Positions 18,464-27,823 of a stretch of DNA of 64,000 bases are shown here, one piece after another (the first letter of the stretch is position 1; every line of letters starts with the position of its first letter). The DNA lies in the NCBI RefSeq assembly GCF_943193185.1, contig NZ_CALPDE010000003.1, positions 62,001 to 126,000 of the forward strand, given 5' to 3'. The notes beneath the pieces were generated by a model. It ran no database searches. It saw nothing but the letters and a program-made list of their open reading frames with translations, and was not told the DNA's origin. Both the position numbers and the translations under genes were made by a program. The DNA comes from Lactococcus ileimucosae. GTDB lineage: Bacteria > Bacillota > Bacilli > Lactobacillales > Streptococcaceae.

Positions 18464-19424
18464 CAAAATTATTGGTGTTGATCTCGGTGGAACGTCCATC
18501 AAGTTTGGGATTTTGACACTTGAAGGGGAAGTACAAGACAAGTGGGCTATTCCAACAAATATCTTGAACGACGGAAAACATATCGTCCCTGATATTATCG
18601 AATCCATCAACCATCGCTTGGAACTTTACAGCTTGGATAAATCAGACTTCATCGGTATTGGTATGGGAACGCCTGGTACAGTTGATATTGAGGCGGCCAC
18701 CGTCCGTGGTGCATACAATCTAAACTGGGAGGATACCCAGGAGGTTGGAGTACCAATCAGCCAAGGTGTTGGCCTTCCCTTTATCCTTGATAATGATGCA
18801 AATGTTGCTGCTCTAGGTGAACGCTGGGTGGGTGCTGGCGAAAATCAGCCGGATGTTGTCTTCATCACTTTAGGAACTGGTGTTGGCGGCGGTATTGTTG
18901 CTGCCGGTAACCTTATACACGGCATTGTAGGTGCCGCTGGGGAAATCGGACATATCGTTGTAGAGCCTCATAACGGCTTTGCTTGTACTTGTGGAAATTA
19001 TGGCTGTCTTGAGACGGTAACCTCTGCTACTGGTATTGTACGTCTTGCGAGAAAATTCGCGGAAGAATACGAAGGCGACAGCCAAATTAAAGCAAGCATT
19101 GACAACGGTGAAGAGGTAACCTCTAAAGATATCTTTATTGCAGCTGAGGCTGGCGATGCCTTTTCACTAAGTGTCGTTGATAAGTTTGCTTACTACCTTG
19201 GCTTTGCTTGCGCAAACCTTGGAAGCACACTTAATCCTGCTGCTATCGTTATCGGAGGTGGAGTCTCCGCTGCTGGTGAATTTCTTCGCTCCAAAGTAGA
19301 AGCAAACTTCAAAAAATATTCTTTCCCAACTGTACGTGAATCCACAAAAATCAAACTTGCTGAACTGGGGAATGATGCTGGTATTACCGGCGCAGCAAGT
19401 CTCGCTTTAAAATTCAAAAAATAA
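18456..19424 (+). CDS. glk: Glucokinase, ROK family
   Basis: 322 residues starting at the ATG at 18456 behind GAGGAGG; the frame is open further left only because it overlaps yqgQ. ATP site IIGVDLGGTSIKFG, catalytic region FILDNDANVAALGE, ROK zinc motif CTCGNYGCLE at about residues 180-189, and GGGVSAAG near the end. Phosphorylates free glucose, for example from maltose or trehalose breakdown. In an operon with yqgQ and a rhodanese-like gene. Confidence 0.95.
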   Translation: MASKIIGVDLGGTSIKFGILTLEGEVQDKWAIPTNILNDGKHIVPDIIESINHRLELYSLDKSDFIGIGMGTPGTVDIEAATVRGAYNLNWEDTQEVGVPISQGVGLPFILDNDANVAALGERWVGAGENQPDVVFITLGTGVGGGIVAAGNLIHGIVGAAGEIGHIVVEPHNGFACTCGNYGCLETVTSATGIVRLARKFAEEYEGDSQIKASIDNGEEVTSKDIFIAAEAGDAFSLSVVDKFAYYLGFACANLGSTLNPAAIVIGGGVSAAGEFLRSKVEANFKKYSFPTVRESTKIKLAELGNDAGITGAASLALKFKK

Positions 19425-19440
19425 TCTGAGGAGAAAATAA

Positions 19441-19821
19441 ATGCTCTGGGTCATTAACTTTATACTTTTAGCTATCATTATCGTCTTTTTCATCTATCCA
19501 CGTTGGACACTTAAACGTAATGCCAAAGTCGTGGAAGAACCTGAGTTTGACCGTTTGATGGCGACATCACAACTTATTGATATACGAGAAGCTTCAGAAT
19601 TTCGTGTCAAACATATCCTCGGTGCTCGCAACTTACCAGCTTCACAAATGGAGCAGAGCCTGAATGCTGTCACTAAAAACAAACCCGTTTTGCTTTATGA
19701 AAATGGCAAACCCCTTGCTTCAGTTAAGGTTGCTAAGCAACTCAAAAAAGCTGGTGTACCTGAAATTTACATCCTCAAAGATGGCCTTAACAACTGGACA
19801 GGAAAAATAAAAAAAGGATAA
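19441..19821 (+). CDS. Membrane-anchored rhodanese-fold protein without the catalytic cysteine
   Basis: 126 residues: one N-terminal membrane helix (residues 3-19) and a rhodanese domain (LIDIREASEFRVKHILGARN, then EIYILKDGLNNWTG). The loop that should hold the active-site Cys reads PVLLYENGKPLAS, and the whole protein has no cysteine, so sulfurtransferase activity is not possible by the usual mechanism. Follows glk by 16 nt with GGAG; a shared terminator follows. Confidence 0.88.
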   Translation: MLWVINFILLAIIIVFFIYPRWTLKRNAKVVEEPEFDRLMATSQLIDIREASEFRVKHILGARNLPASQMEQSLNAVTKNKPVLLYENGKPLASVKVAKQLKKAGVPEIYILKDGLNNWTGKIKKG

Positions 19822-19857
19822 CAAAAAGACCTTGAAACAAAGGTCCTTTTTTTGTTA
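19820..19857. terminator. Bidirectional terminator between the rhodanese gene and dps
   Basis: AACAAAAAGACCTTGAAACAAAGGTCCTTTTTTTGTT forms a strong hairpin with A and T runs on both sides; it overlaps the dps stop codon. Confidence 0.88.
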
Positions 19858-20301
19858 TCCAAGCTCAGCTTCAAGCATCCAGATTGTTTTTTCAACGTCA
19901 CCCAACGCAACTGTATAAAGGTCAACTGTAACTGCATCACCTTCAGATTCAGCTACGTCCATACCTTCTTGGAAAAGTTTCGCCAAGTATTTATAGGCAT
20001 TTAAAACGTCTTGCAAACGTTCAGACATTGACTTGTCCCAAGTTGCTGGTTGAAGCTCAATTTTTGACTTTTCATCAAATTCTTTAAGTGTTGAAACAGG
20101 TGAACCACCGATAGTAATCAAACGTTCCGCAAACTCATCTAAATGATCGTTAAGTCCATCCATGAACTCGTCCATTTTAGGATGCAATGTTAAGAAACCA
20201 GAACCACGCATATACCAGTGAGTTTGGTGAATAAGCGCTGCTGCCTTAGATAAATCCGCAACTGTTTGATTCAAAACTTCTTGTGTTTTTTCCTTTGACA
20301 T
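19855..20301 (-). CDS. dps: Dps ferritin-like DNA protection protein
   Basis: 148 residues from the ATG at 20299-20301 with GGAGG just upstream; the open frame continues 17 codons further without an SD. Four-helix bundle with the Dps ferroxidase ligands in [25 protein letters not shown] and HLDEFAERL. It oxidises and stores iron and protects DNA during oxidative or starvation stress. Stands alone, convergent with the glk operon. Confidence 0.93.
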   Translation of the reverse strand: MSKEKTQEVLNQTVADLSKAAALIHQTHWYMRGSGFLTLHPKMDEFMDGLNDHLDEFAERLITIGGSPVSTLKEFDEKSKIELQPATWDKSMSERLQDVLNAYKYLAKLFQEGMDVAESEGDAVTVDLYTVALGDVEKTIWMLEAELG

Positions 20302-20852
20302 AGTAACCTCCAATTTTTTATTTCTATCATAATTATATAAAAATATGACCAACTAATCCAATAATAGAACCGCACTTATCATATAGATAGTGGTCCCAAT
20401 AATATATAGGAAGATTTACAGCACTTTAAGTATAAGATAATCTCTTATTCCCCATAAATTAGAGCTTGTCTGCTTGTCCGTAATCTAATCGTTTAACTCC
20501 CCATTGCGGAGGAGATATGCCAAAAACGCAAACAAATAGGGGAGCCATGGAAGAAATTCATCAAATGGATACTTTTAGGCAATAATAAATAACCAAGAGA
20601 ATATTAACACTTCCACTGCTGCTCCTGCTTTTCTGTGCATTCCTCTTTCACTGTCTCCAATAACATTTTAGTTGAGGAGACCTCTTCATGTTATTTTTTA
20701 CCACATGGTGGGATGACAAGTGCTTTTTTCTCCCACATTCTGATACCGACACCTAAGCATGTTGCATTTTTGAGGCTTTTATCCCAGCTGCCTTACCTCA
20801 TACAATTTTATTTCTTTGGTGAATTTTTACACTTTTTTACGTCTTCATAAGT
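20302..20852. other. Gene-poor interval with a possible 22-codon peptide and a terminator
   Basis: No full gene. A very good ribosome binding site (GCGGAGGAGAT) precedes an ATG at 20517 that opens a 22-codon frame ending at 20585 (MPKTQTNRGAMEEIHQMDTF). An inverted CTCCCC/GGGGAG pair spans that site. A plus-strand terminator-like hairpin (AATAACAT/ATGTTATTTTTT with GAGG/CCTC) lies at 20659-20700. Whether the peptide is made is unknown. Confidence 0.3.
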
Positions 20853-21506
20853 ATGCTTGTATTTTTCATTTTTACGGTTGGTTGTATTGTTGGCTCTTTT
20901 CTGGGAGTGGTTACCGACCGCTGGTACTCAAACGCTTCGATTATCTGGGGACGTTCTCGCTGTAACAGCTGTCAAAAGCTACTGACATGGAAGCAGTTAA
21001 TCCCTTTGCTTTCTCAACTCATTTTTAAAAGTCGCTGTTTCTATTGCCAGGCCCGTTTTTCTTATAGCTATTTTTTTCTAGAGTTTTTGACAGGGATTTT
21101 ATTTGTAGCCGCCTGGTTTGACTTAGATTTTTTACACTTTTGGACCTTGCTTCTTAGCTTGCTTCTAAGCAAGTTTGACATTGATTCTTTTTCTTACCCC
21201 TTGAGCCTCGGGCTATTTTTTTCCGGAATCTTTTTCTTATGCTTTCCCTCAAATGCTTGGTCTTATTTTTGGTTGAGCCTTGCCTACTTTTCTTATTTTT
21301 TCAACATCAAAATCGGCGCTGGAGATTTTCTCTGGATTTTTCTCGCATCATTTTCACTTTCATTAAATCAACTGCTTTCCTTGATTCAAATTGCGTGTAT
21401 ACTTGGACTCTGCTTCATATTTATCAAAAAAGAACGAAAATTACCTTTTATTCCTTTCCTTAGTCTGGCATATCTAATCGTAATTCTTCTGCCCCAAATC
21501 CAGTAA
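20853..21506 (+). CDS. comC: Type IV prepilin peptidase (ComC-like)
   Basis: 217 residues. A24-type aspartic peptidase: N-terminal CxxC pairs (CNSCQ and CFYCQ) in the methylase-like cytoplasmic loop, then about six further helices. The two catalytic aspartates are expected in [12 protein letters not shown] and IGAGDFLW. It would process ComGC-type pseudopilins for competence. No SD is visible upstream; the TTTTTTACG just before the gene only loosely resembles the ComX box TACGAATA, so ComX control is not claimed. Its last 47 bases overlap dinB in the opposite direction. Confidence 0.85.
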   Translation: MLVFFIFTVGCIVGSFLGVVTDRWYSNASIIWGRSRCNSCQKLLTWKQLIPLLSQLIFKSRCFYCQARFSYSYFFLEFLTGILFVAAWFDLDFLHFWTLLLSLLLSKFDIDSFSYPLSLGLFFSGIFFLCFPSNAWSYFWLSLAYFSYFFNIKIGAGDFLWIFLASFSLSLNQLLSLIQIACILGLCFIFIKKERKLPFIPFLSLAYLIVILLPQIQ

Positions 21507-22557
21507 GTGTCACCCCCAGAAGTCGAACGCCTAGAGTATCATCATAATCAATTTCCTCAAGTAAATCTTGAGCAACAAGTGCCAAATCCTCCGCATCACT
21601 CAGTTTCTCCGAAAGTTTTTTCCTTTTTGTTAAAGTTCGAAAATCTGAATAACGGAGCTTTAAAACGACTGTATCTCCTCTAAGATGATGTTTTTTAAGA
21701 CTGTCCGCAACACGTTCTGACAGATTGATGAGTTCTTGCCTTATATCTTCAATCTGATAAAGTAATTTGCTATAGGTTTTCTCTTTTCCTACAGACTTAC
21801 GCTGACGGCTGGTAACTACTGCCGAATCATGGATACCATTTGCTTTCAGAAAGAGTTTCCATCCGTAAAGACCAAAGCGTTCTGCTAAAACTAAAGGATC
21901 TGCTGCCTGTATGTCTGCTCCTGTAAATATGCCCATCTCATGAAGCTTCATTTCTGTTGCCTTACCTACCCCATGAAATTTTTCAACTGGAAGATTTGCT
22001 AAAAATTTTTTAGCATCTTTAGGCATGATAACCGTCAGACCGTGTGGCTTTTCATAATCCGAAGCAATCTTTGCTAAAAACTTATTATAAGAAACACCTG
22101 CCGAACAGGTCAAGCCAAGCTCAACAAAGATATCATGTTGAATAAGCTTGGCGATTTTTATTGCACTTGTTGATCCTATCTTGTTCTCAGTTACTTCAAG
22201 ATAAGCTTCATCAATGGAAGCAGCTTCAATTTCATCCGTATAGCGCCTAAAAATTTCACGCACCTGTCCAGAAACTGCGCGGTATTTTTCATAATTTCCA
22301 CTAATAAAAATAGCCTGTGGACAGAGATCATAAGCTTCCTTGGCACTCATTGCTGAATGAATACCAAAAGCCCTTGCTTCATAAGAACAAGTTGAAACAA
22401 CACCCCGTCCTCCTGTTTGTAGAGGGCTTCGGGCAATAACAACAGGTTTTCCTTTCAAACTTGGATTATCACGAATTTCCACCGATGCAAAAAAGGCATC
22501 CATATCAATATGGATGATTTTACGTGAAGTATCATTGATTAGTGGAAAAGTTAACAT
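21460..22557 (-). CDS. dinB: DNA polymerase IV (Y family)
   Basis: 365 residues. Catalytic carboxylates in [14 protein letters not shown] and the SIDEAYLEV motif; helix-hairpin-helix and little-finger domains follow. It performs error-prone translesion synthesis. There is no SD; an extended -10 TGATATAAT ends 6 nt before the ATG, pointing to a leaderless mRNA. The 3' end overlaps the end of comC by 47 bases on the other strand. Confidence 0.95.
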   Translation of the reverse strand: MLTFPLINDTSRKIIHIDMDAFFASVEIRDNPSLKGKPVVIARSPLQTGGRGVVSTCSYEARAFGIHSAMSAKEAYDLCPQAIFISGNYEKYRAVSGQVREIFRRYTDEIEAASIDEAYLEVTENKIGSTSAIKIAKLIQHDIFVELGLTCSAGVSYNKFLAKIASDYEKPHGLTVIMPKDAKKFLANLPVEKFHGVGKATEMKLHEMGIFTGADIQAADPLVLAERFGLYGWKLFLKANGIHDSAVVTSRQRKSVGKEKTYSKLLYQIEDIRQELINLSERVADSLKKHHLRGDTVVLKLRYSDFRTLTKRKKLSEKLSDAEDLALVAQDLLEEIDYDDTLGVRLLGVTLTGFGAEELRLDMPD

Positions 22558-22879
22558 ATTTTTATTATATCATAGACAGTCCTAGGGGAAGTCACTTCCA
22601 AATTGACATGGAGGTTCCAGAATGCCTGCCAACACTCCTTAAGAAGCAAATAGAAAGGCTAACGCAACGACAATCGAACCAACAGATTGATCAGATTCCA
22701 CTACAGCATTCCGTGCTTTCACAATCCCTCCTCTCTCACATGGTAATTTTTCAAATAAAAACTTAGCTTATCTCACTGGAGAAAAAAGACCATCTGCTCC
22801 TTTTAGAAAAGCAGTTCTTCTTTATTCTCATGCTTCTTTCCTTTAAACCAAACATCAGAAAATCTAAAAGAGAGGCACT
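22558..22879. other. Interval between dinB and sodA, no convincing gene
   Basis: About 320 bases with the dinB promoter at its left end. On the minus strand a GAGAGGAGG precedes a GTG that opens a 27-codon frame (KARNAVVESDQSVGSIVVAL, then AFLFAS) with a hydrophobic end; no terminator or partner RNA was seen, so it is not called as a gene. A GGAAGTCACTTCC palindrome lies near 22593. Confidence 0.25.
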
Positions 22880-22914
22880 AAAAAAGACCAGACTCTCTCA
22901 AAGCTCTGGTCTTA
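22880..22914 (-). terminator. Terminator after sodA
   Basis: AAGACCAGAG ... CTCTGGTCTTTTTT-type hairpin on the minus strand, 40 nt after the sodA stop. Confidence 0.88.
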
Positions 22915-22955
22915 GAACTGTATTAATTTAAGTGCAGCGCTCTATCCTTTTACAC

Positions 22956-23564
22956 TTATTTAGCCTTTGTGTAAAGTTCGTTTACCTTGTCCCAGTTAAT
23001 CAGACTAAAGAAAGCCTCAATATAATCTGGGCGAACATTGCGGTACTTCAAGTAATAAGCATGTTCCCAAACGTCAAGACCAAGCACCGGAATTTGACCG
23101 TCAGAAATTGGGTTATCTTGGTTTGCTGTGGAAACAACTTTAAGTTTACCGTAGTCAAGAACCAACCAAGCCCATCCTGAACCGAAACGGCCTGTGGCAG
23201 CAGCTTTAAATTCAGCTTTAAAGTTGTCAAACGATCCGAAAGCTTCATCAATTGCTGCAGCAATGTCACCTGTTGGTGCACCACCTGCATTTGGAGCTAA
23301 CCAGTCCCAGAACATTGTGTGATTGAGATGTCCACCACCATTATTGCGTACTGCAGTACGAATATCTTCTGGCAAACGGTCCAAGTAAGCCACTAATTCT
23401 CCAACAGTTTTATCAAAAAATTCAGGGTGCTTCTCGATTGCTGCATTAAGATTATTTACATAGGTTTGGTGATGTTTATCATGATGCAAATGCATTGTTT
23501 CTTCATCAAAGAAAGGTTCCAAAGCATCGTATGCGTAAGGTAATTCTGGAAGTGTGTAAGCCAT
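22956..23564 (-). CDS. sodA: Superoxide dismutase, Mn/Fe type
   Basis: 202 residues. The metal ligands are in [21 protein letters not shown] and [20 protein letters not shown] and the lactococcal context favour the Mn enzyme. It converts superoxide to oxygen and peroxide in the cytoplasm and is the only such enzyme in lactococci. AAGGAG precedes the ATG; single-gene transcript with its own terminator. Confidence 0.97.
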   Translation of the reverse strand: MAYTLPELPYAYDALEPFFDEETMHLHHDKHHQTYVNNLNAAIEKHPEFFDKTVGELVAYLDRLPEDIRTAVRNNGGGHLNHTMFWDWLAPNAGGAPTGDIAAAIDEAFGSFDNFKAEFKAAATGRFGSGWAWLVLDYGKLKVVSTANQDNPISDGQIPVLGLDVWEHAYYLKYRNVRPDYIEAFFSLINWDKVNELYTKAK

Positions 23565-23617
23565 AATTTTCTCCTTAAATGTTAATATACTCTATATTAT
23601 AAAGAAATAAGAACCGT

Positions 23618-24673
23618 TTACAAAATTATCTGCTTATCTTTTCTTTCTTCAAGGAAATGCCTTAAGGCCTGATCATAGATAAATTCGACTTGTGATAGAT
23701 CACAGAACTGGCGTGCTCCAACTAGAGCATAGAGTTTCACCAGCTCATCTTTCCACTGACTAAACAGTTCATCCAAGGCTTGGGAGCCTTCAGCTTTAAG
23801 CACAGATAGGACGTAGCCGGCAGAGCTTACGAGAGAGGCCCCCAAAAGTTGTGCTGCAAGAATATCCATTGAAGAGGACACACCTCCCGTAGCAATTAAG
23901 GGTTTATTGTTTTTGGCCAGTTGAGCTTCTACCAGACTTTCTGGACCTGTGAAGCCGTAATGGTCTAGGTTTAGAGTAGTCTGCCCTCGCTCACGTTCTA
24001 TCCAAGCAAAGTTCGTCCCTCTTTTACCGCCAATATTAATTCCTGCTACAGCTGTTTGGCTGAGCTGTTTGAACATCTTTTGGCTCATGCCAAAGCCGAC
24101 TTCTTTGACCACAACAGGGACACCCAAGTTTTCGGCAATATCATTGATATTTTCAAGCCAGTAAAAAGAACGATCTCCTTCACTGTCTTTCATGACTAAC
24201 TCTTGACCCGTATTAATATGGATTTCTAAAGCATCAGCAGAAAGCATTTCAACAGCTTTTTGAGCATTTTCCAACGAATGCCCTGCACCTATGTTCGCAA
24301 AAATAAACCCTTGAGGGTTATACTGGCGCACTTGACGAAAGCCTTCTTCCAGCTCAGGATATTTAAGGGCAATTGACTGTGAACCAACAGCCATAGCAAT
24401 ATTTTGACTGGCAGCGATTTCGGCAAGCTCTAAGTTGAGCTTGTTTCCTCTTTTTGAGCCGCCTGTCATAGCTTCTATGTAAAAAGGATATTCAAACTTA
24501 TGTCCAAAAAGAGCAAGAGATAAATCAACTTCTTTTGTGGAAATTTCAGGTAAACCGTTCGGAACCAAACGCAGAGCAGATGAAAACTCAGAACGGCTCC
24601 GCCCTTCCTTCCAGTATTTTAAGGCAAGTGACAAATGCTCATCTTTACGATGACTATGTATTTCTTTACTCAT
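23618..24673 (-). CDS. fni: Isopentenyl-diphosphate isomerase, type 2 (FMN-dependent)
   Basis: 351 residues, TIM-barrel flavoenzyme. Motifs YIEAMTGGSKRGNKLN, QSIALKYPELE, VVKEVGFGMS and ATGGVSSSMDILAA for FMN and phosphate binding. Interconverts IPP and DMAPP, the last step of the mevalonate branch. Its ATG overlaps the mvaK2 stop by 8 nt, so it belongs to the mvaD-mvaK2-fni operon. Confidence 0.95.
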   Translation of the reverse strand: MSKEIHSHRKDEHLSLALKYWKEGRSRSEFSSALRLVPNGLPEISTKEVDLSLALFGHKFEYPFYIEAMTGGSKRGNKLNLELAEIAASQNIAMAVGSQSIALKYPELEEGFRQVRQYNPQGFIFANIGAGHSLENAQKAVEMLSADALEIHINTGQELVMKDSEGDRSFYWLENINDIAENLGVPVVVKEVGFGMSQKMFKQLSQTAVAGINIGGKRGTNFAWIERERGQTTLNLDHYGFTGPESLVEAQLAKNNKPLIATGGVSSSMDILAAQLLGASLVSSAGYVLSVLKAEGSQALDELFSQWKDELVKLYALVGARQFCDLSQVEFIYDQALRHFLEERKDKQIIL

Positions 24674-25607
24674 TTACTTTTCCTATCCTTGCTTTTTCAA
24701 GCTTCATTCCCTCTGCTTCAAGGACCGCCCTTAATTCAGCTATGTTCTCCTCATGTTCTGCAAAGAGAATGATATTTTCACCAAAACCAGCACCTGAAAT
24801 TTTCCCGGCCAATTCTGGACGACTATTAATAATATTCAAGGCTAAGGCAAGTTGCTCTGTCATGTAGCCTTTGGGCTGAGTATTTATAAGAAGAAGTTGA
24901 TTTTCTAAAAGCTTCTCTTTAAAAAGAGCAAAGTCCTGCATATCAATAGCTGTACTAATCTCAATAACGAGTTCATCACTCTTTTCAAAGAACGCCTCAG
25001 GCAGCTCTTGTTTTAATTTTTCTCCTGTTTTAGAAGATTGATCGGTTTGTACAACATAAGGCTGCCAGGGAATATTTATGGGAAGAACACGCTGATGGTT
25101 TTCATAAAAGATACTTCCACCATACATAATAGCTGCCACATCCCCTCGTGAACCGCTCCCTTGTACATCGTAATGCGCTTGTCCAGCAAGACGAAAACGC
25201 TGTTCAAGTGACAAGTTTAAACGAAAAAATTCATTAAGCGCATTGACGACACCCACGACAACACAGGCGGATGAGCCATAGCCTTTTTTATTTTCTCCAA
25301 GACCCAGCTCGCTTTGGATTTCAAGCTCAAACTCTTTGTTCAATCTGACTTCCTTTCGGACATATTCAATCGCCGTCATGACAAAATTCCACGGCCCCGT
25401 TCGTTCAGGCTTAAAATTTTTCATTGAAAAAGCATAGTCTGGCATATCAACATTGGTTCGTAAGAGACTGAATTCTGTCGCTGCTGTAATGCTGACTTGA
25501 AAATCACTTTCTAGACTAGTGACCAGTGCCAAGCCACCTGAGCGAGTAACTGCATATTCTCCCGCAATAAAAAGCTTTCCAGGAACATCTATCTTACAAG
25601 TATTCAA
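24666..25607 (-). CDS. mvaK2: Phosphomevalonate kinase
   Basis: GHMP kinase of about 313 residues. The Gly/Ser-rich ATP loop reads GLGENKKGYGSSACVVVG and the C-terminal motif KISGAGFGENIILF. The start is uncertain: TTG at 25605-25607 has GGAGG 5 nt upstream, while an ATG five codons earlier lies on that site. It overlaps the end of mvaD by 14 nt. Converts phosphomevalonate to the diphosphate. Confidence 0.93.
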   Translation of the reverse strand: MNTCKIDVPGKLFIAGEYAVTRSGGLALVTSLESDFQVSITAATEFSLLRTNVDMPDYAFSMKNFKPERTGPWNFVMTAIEYVRKEVRLNKEFELEIQSELGLGENKKGYGSSACVVVGVVNALNEFFRLNLSLEQRFRLAGQAHYDVQGSGSRGDVAAIMYGGSIFYENHQRVLPINIPWQPYVVQTDQSSKTGEKLKQELPEAFFEKSDELVIEISTAIDMQDFALFKEKLLENQLLLINTQPKGYMTEQLALALNIINSRPELAGKISGAGFGENIILFAEHEENIAELRAVLEAEGMKLEKARIGKVNE

Positions 25608-26541
25608 GACCACCTCCAGCATGTGCAACGTCAAAAGTAATTTCTGGGAAATTCACGCGGAATTTTTCTAAAAGTATCTTCTCTGTAGCTTTATCCGTAA
25701 TAATTTTCACATTAGGTCCGGCATCAATTGTCACGAAAGCTAAGAGCCCTGACTTATAGCATTCTTGCGTAAAGGCAATGATACGCCGTGTATCCTCTAT
25801 AAAATAATCAAAAGGTTCTGCACATAAACGGTTTTGTTCATGCATGCCTAAAGCATTGTCTTCCGCAAGGCGGCCTATTTTTTCAATATCTGCTTGGCGA
25901 ATGGCTACTTTCATTTCTTCCAGTTGACCTGCTGATTTTTCTACCCAAGAACGATAGGTTGGTGCGGTTTGCGCGAGCTGCATCCCTTGTGTTGAAGGCA
26001 TTTTCTTTTGCGCGCTTGAAATCTCTGCTACAAGCATTGACAGGTGAATGTCTTCATCATAAAAACTCTCCGCATAAGAAGATGCATCATCCTCGCCCTT
26101 ATTCCAGACCGCAAAATTTCCAAAAAGCGAGCGTGAAGCTGAACCAGAGCCACGACGAGCAATGCGAGACATTTCGGTCAAATCTTCCGGCAATTCTAAG
26201 AGCCTAAACATTGCACCTGTTAAAGCCGCAAAACTTGATGCCGATGAGGCTAATCCTGCTGCAGTAGACACATGATTTTTCGAAGTCACTAAGACACCAG
26301 GAAAATCACCATATTTTGCGCGGAGCATGTCTAAGAAATTATGCACCCGTGTTGCATCTGCAGTTTGTCCATTTAAGACCAGTTGATCCTGAGCAGAAAA
26401 TGCGACTGAAGTCGTTGTGTAAAACCGATCCAAAGTCATTGATAATGAACTCGTTGTCGGAATGTTTAATGCCACGTTCGCTTTCCCCCAATATTTAATC
26501 AAGGCAATATTCGTATGCGCTCTTACAGTAATTTCATTCAT
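25594..26541 (-). CDS. mvaD: Diphosphomevalonate decarboxylase
   Basis: 315 residues from the ATG at 26539-26541 behind AGAGGA; the frame is open 12 codons further left without an SD. GHMP fold with NIALIKYWGK at the start, STAAGLASSASSFAALTG as ATP loop and RRGSGSASRSLFGNF. Makes IPP with loss of CO2. First gene of mvaD-mvaK2-fni. Mevalonate kinase, often directly upstream, is 1.4 kb away here. Confidence 0.95.
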   Translation of the reverse strand: MNEITVRAHTNIALIKYWGKANVALNIPTTSSLSMTLDRFYTTTSVAFSAQDQLVLNGQTADATRVHNFLDMLRAKYGDFPGVLVTSKNHVSTAAGLASSASSFAALTGAMFRLLELPEDLTEMSRIARRGSGSASRSLFGNFAVWNKGEDDASSYAESFYDEDIHLSMLVAEISSAQKKMPSTQGMQLAQTAPTYRSWVEKSAGQLEEMKVAIRQADIEKIGRLAEDNALGMHEQNRLCAEPFDYFIEDTRRIIAFTQECYKSGLLAFVTIDAGPNVKIITDKATEKILLEKFRVNFPEITFDVAHAGGGLEYL

Positions 26542-26814
26542 TTTATTTTTCCTCTTGTAGGGATTAATCTCTCTCATTATAACAAAGGTACTGAAATTTA
26601 GCCATTTGTTATTTTTTCCCTTATCTCAACTTCCGCGGATTTTAAAGGAAATACGCAAGTTGCTGTGGTTCTTCCCTCTTTTTCTTCTCCTAGATAAAGA
26701 AAAAAGAACAGGAAAAAAGGATTACCACTGGCTGCGCACTGTGTGTATAATCAACTGTTCTGATTTGTTGTTTTAATTTTTGTTGAATGAGAAAAGATAT
26801 AGCGCATGTGTCCT

Positions 26815-27231
26815 CTATTTTACCACTGTAACGTTACAAGGGGCATGGTTAACAACATAGGCTGTAGTTGAACCTAAGGTCATTCGCTCAAAATAATTTG
26901 CGCCCGTCGCTCCCATAACAATCAAATCACTTTTCTGCTCCGTCGCAAATTCTACAATTTGTTTTTTAGGAAGTCCAACAACTACAAAGATTTGACTTTT
27001 CACAGTATCTTTTACCACATCCAGAGCTTCTTGTACAATCATTTCTGAAGCTCTTGTATAGCGCTGTTTAGGGATAGGCAAAGCATGACCGTATAATTTC
27101 CCATCATCTTGTACTATCAAAATAGAAAGTTCATCCTCGTTCGCTTGAGCAATTTCCACTGCCTCACGAAGTGCCTTGTATGCATTTTCTGAACCATCTA
27201 CTGGCACTAAAATGTTTTTATATTTCATCAT
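26815..27231 (-). CDS. uspA: Universal stress protein
   Basis: 138 residues, USP fold: YKNILVPVDGSENAYKAL at the start and the nucleotide-binding VMGATGANYFERMTLGSTTAYVV near the end (G-2x-G-9x-G-S/T), so probably an ATP-binding member. Monocistronic. It sits between mvaD and mvk. Confidence 0.92.
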   Translation of the reverse strand: MMKYKNILVPVDGSENAYKALREAVEIAQANEDELSILIVQDDGKLYGHALPIPKQRYTRASEMIVQEALDVVKDTVKSQIFVVVGLPKKQIVEFATEQKSDLIVMGATGANYFERMTLGSTTAYVVNHAPCNVTVVK

Positions 27232-27507
27232 GATATTCCTCCATCACTTTGCTTATATTATAATGCTTTCTAAAGACAAATGAAAGCGCCACGCTTTATA
27301 AATAGATGTACTTCAACAGTTAGGACAGTTCAGCGACTAAGGGCATTGTCTATGAATAACGTTCCATTAAAACCTTAAGGCATTTTGAAATAAAAAAACC
27401 TAACAGCATTTTGAAACACTGTTAAAAATGCAGCCGTCAAGTGCAAAAAGTGAGAACATGACCAGCACCAAGCACTTAGGACGCTTTTTATTTTGCCATT
27501 TTTACGT

Positions 27508-27647
27508 TATAATCTCCCTATGGCAAAGAGGATTAATTACCCTTAATGCCATCTAGGTTATCAAGGGTACAATACGACACACTCTCGCATCATACTCGAC
27601 CACGGGGGAGGTGTTGCCTATGGTACATTTGATAAAGGATACAAGCT
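27508..27647 (+). promoter_or_regulatory. Promoter and folded leader of candidate type I toxin 1
   Basis: TATAAT at 27508-27513. The transcript from about 27520 contains nested inverted repeats (ATGGCA/TGCCAT; TACCCTT/AAGGGTA) and, at 27593-27616, the direct repeats TACTCGACC and GGGGGAGGTGTTG, both repeated beyond the toxin gene. The last covers an SD-like GGGGGAGG not followed by a useful frame (ATG at 27619 gives only 22 codons), as in leaders of Fst-type toxin RNAs. Confidence 0.55.
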
Positions 27648-27767
27648 TTGATAATAGCTATTGCGGTTGCAGTTTCTATAATTCTTAGTGCAGTAGGAAC
27701 TCTTGCTGTTCGTTTAGCAGTGGCTTACAGTATAAGAAAAAACGCTAACCGTAAAGGAAAGCGTTAA
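27648..27767 (+). CDS. Candidate type I toxin peptide 1 (Fst-like layout)
   Basis: 39 residues from TTG at 27648 with AAAGG 9 nt upstream; an in-frame stop lies just before. A short N-terminal hydrophobic helix (MIIAIAVAVSIILSAVG) is followed by RLAVAY and a strongly basic tail (SIRKNANRKGKR), the layout of small membrane toxins. The last codons form a hairpin (AACGCT/AGCGTT) that would terminate a transcript coming from the right. Together with direct repeats at both ends and a convergent promoter this fits a type I toxin-antitoxin of the par/Fst kind. No direct sequence match to Fst is claimed. Confidence 0.6.
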   Translation: MIIAIAVAVSIILSAVGTLAVRLAVAYSIRKNANRKGKR

Positions 27768-27823
27768 TCATTGTAAGTACTCGACCTAGTGAGGGAGTAG
27801 TTGGCGCTACTCTCTCTTTTTAT
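27738..27823 (-). ncRNA. Candidate antisense antitoxin RNA 1
   Basis: Convergent promoter with extended -10 TGG-TAGAAT (27830-27838) and a weak TTTAAA at -35. The RNA of about 85 nt begins near 27823, includes a GAGAGAGTAG/CTACTCCCTC hairpin and the complement of TACTCGACC (27778-27786), and ends at a T-run after AACGCT...AGCGTT inside the toxin frame. It could pair with the toxin leader through the repeats. The hairpin at 27791-27816 plus T-run is the toxin mRNA terminator. Confidence 0.55.

Noticed and set aside
20830-20852. ComX (late competence) box before comC
   Set aside because: TTTTTTACG is present but the TACGAATA core is not, and spacing to the ATG is too short to be convincing.
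22680-22770. Third type I toxin peptide on the minus strand (27 codons)
   Set aside because: Good ribosome binding site and hydrophobic end, but no terminator, direct repeats or convergent promoter were found.
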